A DNA stretch of 15,651 bases from Microcaldota archaeon (GTDB taxonomy: Archaea > Micrarchaeota > Micrarchaeia > Micrarchaeales > CABMGC01). The notes beneath the pieces are model-generated. The model did no database searches. It was given only the letters and a program-made list of their open reading frames with translations, and had not been told where the DNA came from. The stretch spans positions 1 through 15,651 of the forward strand of contig JAJYXH010000086.1 of the NCBI GenBank assembly GCA_021791075.1. Direction: 5' to 3'. The translations under genes were made by a program, and so were the position numbers. This document shows, in pieces, positions 14,273 to 15,651 of the stretch; within the stretch, counting starts at the first letter, position 1; every line of letters starts with the position of its first letter.

Positions 14273-14533
14273 TTGTCGAGTAACGCACAGAGAATATTGA
14301 GGGAAGGGTCAACGAAGATAAGGGTAGTGAGAAGTGGCATGTTCCAGCAGCTGACGTTCAAGGTAAGACGCGTCCAGCTTGGGAACATAACTTATGCCGA
14401 ACTCCACACGGACAGGATGATAGACATATCGGAGCTCAACAGGATCGCGGCCGATATCGGCCTTCCGGTCGAGTCGCAGAACGGAAAGGCGTTCCCAAAG
14501 GGAACATCGGCAAGCGACTTCCAGAACCTCTGA
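14273..14533 (+). CDS. Conserved-looking small protein of unknown function
   Basis: An 86-residue protein I do not recognise. It starts at TTG 14273, the first plausible start after an in-frame stop at 14246; ggtgag at 14258-14263 could be its RBS. It has no membrane segment, cysteine or nucleotide-binding motif. It is basic at the N-terminus (RILREGSTKIRVVRSG), then has beta-strand-like LTFKVRRVQLGNITYAELH and a predicted helix MIDISELNRIAADIGL, and ends with a Gly/Lys/Ser-rich tail AFPKGTSASDF. The compact basic beta-alpha pattern could suit nucleic-acid binding, but that is only a guess. It diverges from speD and converges on the zinc-finger gene with an 8-bp gap. The frame is intact, and the long opposite-strand frame gives no family resemblance. 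Confidence 0.65.
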   Translation: MSSNAQRILREGSTKIRVVRSGMFQQLTFKVRRVQLGNITYAELHTDRMIDISELNRIAADIGLPVESQNGKAFPKGTSASDFQNL

Positions 14534-14541
14534 CATGCCCC

Positions 14542-14682
14542 TCATTTTCCGTGTGTGACGTGGGATGTGCAGATTCCGGATTTCTTCTCGAAGTGAGTCT
14601 CGCACACGGGCCTTCCGCAGAGCTTGCACGTGTGCACGGCCATCTTCCCGCATATGTGGCAAAGCTGGTTTATGTCCGGCAT
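14542..14682 (-). CDS. 46-residue B-box-like zinc-finger protein
   Basis: A 46-codon gene starting at ATG 14682, 11 bp after the priL stop on the same strand, so probably in the priL transcription unit. The ligand pattern is C8-x2-C11-x7-C19-x2-C22-x4-C27-x2-H30-x7-C38-x2-H41-x2-H44, nine potential ligands in 46 residues, with the core CKLCGRPVCETHF. This is the cross-brace spacing of B-box/HIT-like zinc fingers, which bind two zinc ions, and similar tiny proteins with CGRxVCExH occur in archaea. It is probably a protein- or nucleic-acid-binding adaptor; its partner is unknown. The dense regular cysteine spacing makes it very unlikely to be a chance frame. Confidence 0.82.
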   Translation of the reverse strand: MPDINQLCHICGKMAVHTCKLCGRPVCETHFEKKSGICTSHVTHGK

Positions 14683-14693
14683 AACATCATCAT

Positions 14694-15611
14694 TCAAAAG
14701 TCCACTACGTCCTTAAGGAGCTCCCTCGCCCTCTCGTATGAGAGCGGCTTCGATCCCTTCGACTTGGCATACCTGCACTGATATTTTATGTACGACTCAT
14801 TGACCTTCGTGTTCGGGTCTATCCGCTTGCATCTCTCAATGTAATCGATAATCGCCTTTGTGGCATCCTCCTCAGTCATCCCCTTGACATTGACCAAGTA
14901 CGGCGCAAGTATAAGGTTCACGGTCCTATGCCTGACGTCTCCTATAGGATTCGCGATAAGCCTCGCTATCCATTCGTACCTCCCAGAATCGATCTTTACG
15001 CTTACTTTCGGTACGGGCAACTTGATCGTCCTTGCATACGCAACAACTTCCTTAGGAAGCCCCTTTGCAGGTATCGGAAGAGTCTTTGATATCTCCGCTG
15101 CGATCGCATTCTCGACGATTTTGACGGCTCTGTACTTCTGTATGTGGACAATTCCGCCTTCCATTTCCTGGTGTACGAGTGCGAAGTCCGGCGTTTTCGG
15201 AGAGAAGGATAGGAAGTCGGTGAACTTTATGCTGAAGTCCCTGTCGTAAGAGAGTCCGAGACCTATCTCCTTTGCGATTTTGGCGATGTTGCCTTCGGTT
15301 TCTTCCTGCAGTGCATCTCCCGACCTTCTCGCTTCGGCCGTGACGTACCTATCGATAGCAATCCTGCTGTTTAGAGCGCTTACAAGCATCCTTGCGTAGA
15401 GATAGCTCACTATGTACGTCTGCTTCACCGCCCTTATTGCGGTCTTCGAGTACTCTATCCTGGATTTCTTGATCGCCTCGTCAAGCCTGAGCCTCCCCTT
15501 CTCGAGCATTGTAGGATCGAACCCCGCGTGCAGCCCGGCTATGTATGACCTTGCCTCGCTGGAGAAAGGGTACTTGTATGCGATCTCAAGATCAGAATCT
15601 GATATCTCCAC
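14694..15611 (-). CDS. priL: DNA primase large subunit, PriL N-domain with Fe-S-free C-domain
   Basis: A 305-residue regulatory subunit of the archaeal/eukaryotic-type primase, which partners PriS in making replication primers. Seen: residues about 1-190 match the PriL N-terminal domain (AYKYPFSSEARSYI, then YLYARMLVSALNSRIAIDRYVTAEARRS, then KFTDFLSFSPK). Residues about 205-305 do not look like the usual Fe-S domain: the whole protein has just two cysteines (C261, C279), whereas a 4Fe-4S PriL needs four. The C-domain pattern (WIARLIANPIGDVRHRTVNLIL, then APYLVNVKGMTEE) recalls PriX, the separate non-catalytic third primase subunit of Sulfolobus. It is shorter than typical PriL (330-400). The start is a GTG, and a TATA-like box about 26 bp upstream implies a leaderless mRNA. 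The zinc-finger gene follows. Confidence 0.82.
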   Translation of the reverse strand: MEISDSDLEIAYKYPFSSEARSYIAGLHAGFDPTMLEKGRLRLDEAIKKSRIEYSKTAIRAVKQTYIVSYLYARMLVSALNSRIAIDRYVTAEARRSGDALQEETEGNIAKIAKEIGLGLSYDRDFSIKFTDFLSFSPKTPDFALVHQEMEGGIVHIQKYRAVKIVENAIAAEISKTLPIPAKGLPKEVVAYARTIKLPVPKVSVKIDSGRYEWIARLIANPIGDVRHRTVNLILAPYLVNVKGMTEEDATKAIIDYIERCKRIDPNTKVNESYIKYQCRYAKSKGSKPLSYERARELLKDVVDF

Positions 15612-15633
15612 GGTGACTATATGCGCTCTCCAA

Positions 15634-15641
15634 ATTTATAA
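15634..15641 (-). promoter_or_regulatory. TATA box of priL
   Basis: The minus-strand sequence ttataaat is centred about 26 bp before the GTG at 15611, so transcription should start at or next to the start codon. The BRE side lies in the 18-base repeat. Confidence 0.6.
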
Positions 15642-15651
15642 TGATGCACCT
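15634..15651 (+). repeat. 18-bp direct repeat, copy 2, running to the window edge
   Basis: Bases 15634-15651 are identical to 3663-3680. The match ends only because the window ends, so the repeat may be longer. As in copy 1 it begins on the TATA box of a leftward gene and extends away from that gene, which would fit a second copy of the same insertion sequence starting here. Confidence 0.75.

Noticed and set aside
14225..14275. Possible C/D-box sRNA (gtgaga ... ctga) before the 86-residue gene
   Set aside because: The box C match is poor and the C-to-D distance is far too short; ggtgag is better explained as a ribosome binding site.
1..15651. CRISPR array, tRNA or rRNA genes, or a defence island
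   Set aside because: No regularly spaced repeats, no cloverleaf with a T-loop motif and no rRNA signature were seen; nearly all sequence is accounted for by core genes.

Overview
This window is archaeal. It encodes an AglB-type oligosaccharyltransferase, a group II chaperonin, the large subunit of the archaea-specific DNA polymerase D, a large-subunit DNA primase protein, archaeal adenylate and cytidylate kinases, ribosomal proteins L34e and L14e, an EMC3-like (DUF106) membrane protein and a class III (type IV pilin-like) signal peptide. TATA-like boxes lie 25-60 bp upstream of several starts. Genes are very tightly packed, two convergent pairs have no spacer at all, TTG and GTG starts are used, and the primase subunit appears to lack its Fe-S domain. 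This suggests a small-genome DPANN archaeon, possibly Micrarchaeota-like. That placement is an inference from style and content, not from a search.

Layout. 1-3205: 5'-truncated aglB followed 4 bp later by a GT4 glycosyltransferase, a protein N-glycosylation/surface glycan unit. 3206-3634 (minus): RibL-type FAD synthase, abutting the glycosyltransferase tail to tail. 3663-4250: remnant of an IS200/IS605-type element whose tnpB has lost its middle and its C-terminus. 4402-6060: thermosome with its own promoter. 6104-8672: the classic archaeal set adkA - EMC3/DUF106 - L34e - cmk - L14e, with an unexpected 52-residue pilin-like gene between the EMC3 and L34e genes. 8728-10047: class III PLP aminotransferase/racemase. 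10048-13497 (minus): DNA polymerase D large subunit, abutting the aminotransferase with no gap. 13610-14056 (minus): SpeD pyruvoyl decarboxylase, divergent from an unrecognised 86-residue protein (14273-14533). 14542-15611 (minus): primase large subunit, then a 46-residue zinc-finger protein in the same transcription unit.

Most notable points. (1) The primase subunit joins a recognisable PriL N-terminal domain to a C-terminal domain without the four Fe-S cysteines; it resembles the crenarchaeal PriX subunit. (2) An identical 18-base sequence lies at the TATA box of ribL, at the edge of the TnpB remnant, and again at the TATA box of priL, at the very end of the window. Either an insertion sequence targets archaeal TATA boxes and a second copy starts at the right edge, or the two genes share a promoter element. 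(3) Two small genes below 55 residues are visible: the pilin-like protein and the zinc finger.

The functional themes are envelope glycosylation, protein folding and membrane insertion, translation, nucleotide salvage and replication. Apart from the decayed transposon fragment this is core chromosome. I saw no CRISPR array, tRNA, rRNA or complete mobile element.
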